Positions 61,270 to 64,000 of a DNA stretch of 64,000 nucleotides are shown piece after piece. This DNA is from an uncultured Emticicia sp. (GTDB lineage Bacteria > Bacteroidota > Bacteroidia > Cytophagales > Spirosomataceae): the NCBI RefSeq assembly GCF_937903345.1, contig NZ_CALCZQ010000030.1, forward strand, positions 434,001 to 498,000, given 5' to 3'. Position numbers and translations under genes: made by a program. Every line of letters begins with the position of its first letter. The stretch's first letter is position 1. The notes under the pieces are model-generated. The model saw only the letters and a list, made by a program, of their open reading frames with translations, was not told the DNA's origin and did not search any database.

Positions 61270-63342
61270 ATGTCTGCTGACTTAGTCATTTTAATCAACA
61301 TTTTGTTTTATTTATTTGGTTTTTCGTTTTTATTATTCAAGCGAAATCAACTGAGTGAACAATCCATAGGCTTACTTTCGATATTCATTAATTTTATAGG
61401 TGTACTTTTCTCGATGGGTATCCGATTGAGCGATATTTCGGGCGATGTCGTTTCCTATAATTGGTTTTATATCAGTGATAAACTTTTCACGATTGATATT
61501 CTTCTCAACGATCTTACCTACTTGATGTACTTTTTGGTGCAATTTATTGCACTTTGGGTGCAGGTTTTTTCTCTAAAATACATGCATGGCGACCCAAGTT
61601 TTGGTCGATACTATGCTTATCTAAATTTGTTTATATTAGCAATGATTGGCATAATTATTTCAGGAAATCTCTTGATGATTTTTATGTTTTGGGAGTTGGT
61701 GGGTTTGTCTTCTTATTTATTAATAGGTTTTTGGTACGAAAAAAAGGCGGCGACCAATGCTGCAATGACAGCATTTTTGGTGAATAGAATTGGGGATATT
61801 GGTTTTTTTATTGGAATATTACTGATTTATAGATATTTCGGCACACTTGATGTAACAACGATCGTCAAAAAAGCCCAATTAATGTCGGTTATTTCATTGA
61901 ACAGCCCTATAATGACAACCATTGGTTTATTGCTTTTTTGCGGTTGTATTGCAAAATCAGCTCAATTACCTTTGCAAGTGTGGCTTCCAGATGCAATGGA
62001 AGGGCCAACACCAGTTTCTGCGTTGATTCATGCCGCCACCATGGTTGCTGCGGGTATTTTTCTGATGGCTAGAATTGAACCAGTATTGTCGCCTGATACG
62101 CACTTAGTAATGGCAATTTTAGGAATGCTAACAATGTTTTTTGGAGCCTGTTCAGCTCTACTTCAATATGATATTAAAAAACTCTTGGCATTTTCTACCA
62201 TTTCCCAATTGGGCTTAATGGTGGTCGGAATAGGAGTTGGGGCTGTCAATACTTCACTTTTTCATTTGGTTACACACGCATTTTTTAAAGCCGGTTTGTT
62301 TTTGTCGGCAGGTGCAGTTATTGAACACTTGCACCACGAACAAGATATGCGTAAAATGGGAAACCTTCGTCGAGAAATCCCGATTATTTATTATTCTTTT
62401 AGTATTTGTGCAGCAGCTTTAGCAGGTATTCCTTTTTTCTCAGGATTTTTATCGAAAGATGCCATTCTCGTTGCATCCTTTGAATGGGCTTCACACCAAT
62501 CTAAACAAATTTATTTTATTATTCCTACCGTGTGTTTGGTAGTTTCAGGTATGAGTGCTTATTACATGATGCGTCAAGTATTTTTAGTTTTTTTGGAGCG
62601 AGAGGACAACCCGCTCGAACTGATATCCTCAGGTGCAAAAAGTTTATACAAAAATATGGCAAAACGTATTGAAGGGATTGTAAACATAGAAGAAGACGAA
62701 GAACGCCAGCAGGCCGAAATTAGGCATTCTGAGGAAGATTTGCTTGGTTTTTTATCGAAAATTGGGTCTATGGAGGTTTCATGTATCATTATGGCTATTG
62801 CCTCAATTGGTTTTGTGTTTGCCAAAAACCCTTTTTTGCCCGAAAGTAGCTGGTTTTTTAATACTTTCCATCATGAAGCCAAAAGCTATCAATGGATATC
62901 ATATATTGCCATTTTGGTGGCTTTAAATGGCGTGCTTTTAGGCTATATTTTCACGAAAGATGAAAGTTATCAACTTAATCATGAAGAGTTGGAGCCAAAA
63001 GGAGAAATAGCCAATATGATGTTTAAAAACTATTATTTGAGTGAGATATACCAAATTGTATTTGTAAGACCATTGCTTTGGCTAAGCCCCAAAATCTATC
63101 TTTTCGATAGAAAAATAATTGATGGTGTTGTAAATTCAATTGGGAATATGACTATTGTATGGGCTTCTTTTAGTCATTGGTTTGAGCGGAATATTATTGA
63201 TAGTTTTGTAGGTTTAGTAGCCAATACATCAGCAAAGATAGGCTCATTTACTCGCCAAATTCAAAATGGGAAAGCCCAAACTTATATCATTACGATTTTT
63301 GTTTGCTTGGTTTTGATAATGATTTTATTGATAGTGAAATAA
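61270..63342 (+). CDS. nuoL: NADH-quinone oxidoreductase subunit L
   Basis: The 690-residue inner-membrane protein belongs to the antiporter-like family. Conserved stretches include FWELVGLSSYLLIGFWYEKK with the proton-channel glutamate and NRIGDIGFFIGI. GPTPVSALIHAATMVAAGIFL and the broken-helix lysine region near DIKKLLAFSTISQLG are also present, and a long C-terminal lateral helix follows a charged loop (EEDEERQQAEIRHSEEDLL). It pumps protons in complex I. nuoM follows after 114 bases, but nuoK does not precede it; unrelated genes do, so the L-M part lies apart from the rest of the nuo genes or begins its own operon. Confidence 0.96.
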   Translation: MSADLVILINILFYLFGFSFLLFKRNQLSEQSIGLLSIFINFIGVLFSMGIRLSDISGDVVSYNWFYISDKLFTIDILLNDLTYLMYFLVQFIALWVQVFSLKYMHGDPSFGRYYAYLNLFILAMIGIIISGNLLMIFMFWELVGLSSYLLIGFWYEKKAATNAAMTAFLVNRIGDIGFFIGILLIYRYFGTLDVTTIVKKAQLMSVISLNSPIMTTIGLLLFCGCIAKSAQLPLQVWLPDAMEGPTPVSALIHAATMVAAGIFLMARIEPVLSPDTHLVMAILGMLTMFFGACSALLQYDIKKLLAFSTISQLGLMVVGIGVGAVNTSLFHLVTHAFFKAGLFLSAGAVIEHLHHEQDMRKMGNLRREIPIIYYSFSICAAALAGIPFFSGFLSKDAILVASFEWASHQSKQIYFIIPTVCLVVSGMSAYYMMRQVFLVFLEREDNPLELISSGAKSLYKNMAKRIEGIVNIEEDEERQQAEIRHSEEDLLGFLSKIGSMEVSCIIMAIASIGFVFAKNPFLPESSWFFNTFHHEAKSYQWISYIAILVALNGVLLGYIFTKDESYQLNHEELEPKGEIANMMFKNYYLSEIYQIVFVRPLLWLSPKIYLFDRKIIDGVVNSIGNMTIVWASFSHWFERNIIDSFVGLVANTSAKIGSFTRQIQNGKAQTYIITIFVCLVLIMILLIVK

Positions 63343-63456
63343 AAAATTCTATTACCAATCCTTAATTTATCAATGTTAAGGGTGAAAAGTGGAGAAAAGA
63401 TATTTAACAAACGAAATGTCTGTGGTCAGTGGACTATCGACTTTTGACTAAAAATT

Positions 63457-64000
63457 ATGAATAATTTTTTACTTTCAGCACTCATTTTTCTGCCAATTGC
63501 GGGTTCGGTGATAGTGTTGTTGTTGCCAAGCACATACAGAGATTCATTTCGATGGATTTCACTGATAGTTAGTGTCATTAATTTACTGAACATTTTTTCG
63601 CTCTACAATAATTTTGATCAACAACTATCAAATTATCAATTTGTTGAACAGCATGAATGGATTCGTATGAGTCTAGGAAATCTTGGTGTTCTTTCAATAG
63701 ATTACCTTTTGGGAGTCGATGGAATCAATATGCCAATGGTCTTGCTATCTGGAATTGTATTACTTATTGGCTCGATTTCTTCGTTTACTATCGAATACCG
63801 CAATAAAGCCTTTCATTCATTATACTTATTACTTTCAGGAAGTATTATTGGTTGTTTTGTTTCACTTGATTTTTTCTTGTTCTTCTTGTTCTTCGAGTTT
63901 ATGCTGCTTCCAATGTATTTCCTAATCGGAATTTGGGGAGGCGAACGCCGAGAATATGCTGCAATTAAGTTCTTTATTTATACTTTAGTTGGATCGATAC
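63457..64000 (+). CDS. nuoM: NADH-quinone oxidoreductase subunit M (3' end outside window)
   Basis: ATG 63457 opens a frame that runs to the right edge; 181 codons are visible. The N-terminal helices (LLSALIFLPIAGSVIVLLLP), the loop YLLGVDGINMPMVLLSG and the conserved FFEFMLLPMYFLIGIWGGE with its channel glutamate identify NuoM, a proton-pumping antiporter-like subunit of complex I. It follows nuoL in the usual order; nuoN would be expected next. Confidence 0.93.
   Translation, partial: MNNFLLSALIFLPIAGSVIVLLLPSTYRDSFRWISLIVSVINLLNIFSLYNNFDQQLSNYQFVEQHEWIRMSLGNLGVLSIDYLLGVDGINMPMVLLSGIVLLIGSISSFTIEYRNKAFHSLYLLLSGSIIGCFVSLDFFLFFLFFEFMLLPMYFLIGIWGGERREYAAIKFFIYTLVGSI

Noticed and set aside
1..64000. 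CRISPR array, prophage or conjugative element
   Set aside because: No regularly spaced direct repeats, and no integrase, capsid, portal, relaxase or transfer genes were seen.

Overview
The window reads as a chromosomal segment of an AT-rich Bacteroidota bacterium, most likely a member of the Cytophagales (Spirosomataceae/Leadbetterellaceae-like). The evidence is a SusC/SusD pair, short signal peptides ending in AQ, promoters of the TAnnTTTG type, a protease with a 3-coathanger-stack tail, HEAT/cytochrome c proteins of the PVC type, and a BlaI regulator followed by a small TonB-C protein. No rRNA, tRNA, CRISPR array, transposase or phage gene was recognised.

Layout. 1-14.9 kb: end of a HEAT/cytochrome c protein, an M14 carboxypeptidase, a SusC-SusD outer-membrane uptake pair, an alpha/beta hydrolase, a DUF819 membrane protein, an M20 peptidase, a second full-length HEAT/cytochrome c protein and a small dihaem cytochrome. 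15-18.1 kb: a BlaI repressor with two operator dyads, then a tonB-like gene split by a 2.25-kb insertion. 18.3-32.6 kb: a NatAB-like ABC exporter, a class A penicillin-binding protein, a LytTR protein, katG, a serine hydrolase, a Cas4-like Fe-S nuclease, a LysM lytic transglycosylase and gatA. 32.7-45.8 kb: tatA, a YkvA protein, mdh behind a GC-rich structured leader, a PolX-like protein, an ABC transporter/TlpA operon, two paralogous secreted proteins, thyA, a YgiQ radical-SAM protein and a Uma2 protein. 45.8-54.8 kb: GH16, an AraC regulator, and a divergent gene run that reads as tannin/gallate catabolism (tannase, ring-cleaving VOC dioxygenase, Tat-exported M19-like amidohydrolase, GalB, GalC-like aldolase, dehydrogenase, GalD). 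55-64 kb: a DUF4405 protein, a 2OG-Fe(II) oxygenase, a chromate transporter, a porin with an exported formylglycine-generating-enzyme-like lipoprotein, nuoL and the start of nuoM.

The most unusual structure is the insertion at 15647-17896. Removing it joins the two halves of the tonB-like gene in frame with no duplicated or missing base. Its right end is a ~130-base imperfect palindrome, and the outer arm of that palindrome is completed by the left end of the insert. That split-site geometry is how an integron gene cassette with an attC site behaves, although the core bases differ from the classical attC consensus and no integrase is in view. It carries a trypsin-like protease gene with one nonsense codon and a lipoprotein gene.

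Other points of interest are a possible H-type pseudoknot in the mdh leader, a type I (VOC) extradiol dioxygenase where gallate pathways normally have a LigB-type enzyme, a PolX protein whose polymerase aspartates are gone while its PHP nuclease is intact, and several REP-like palindromes, one of which appears to have inserted in frame within a coding sequence.
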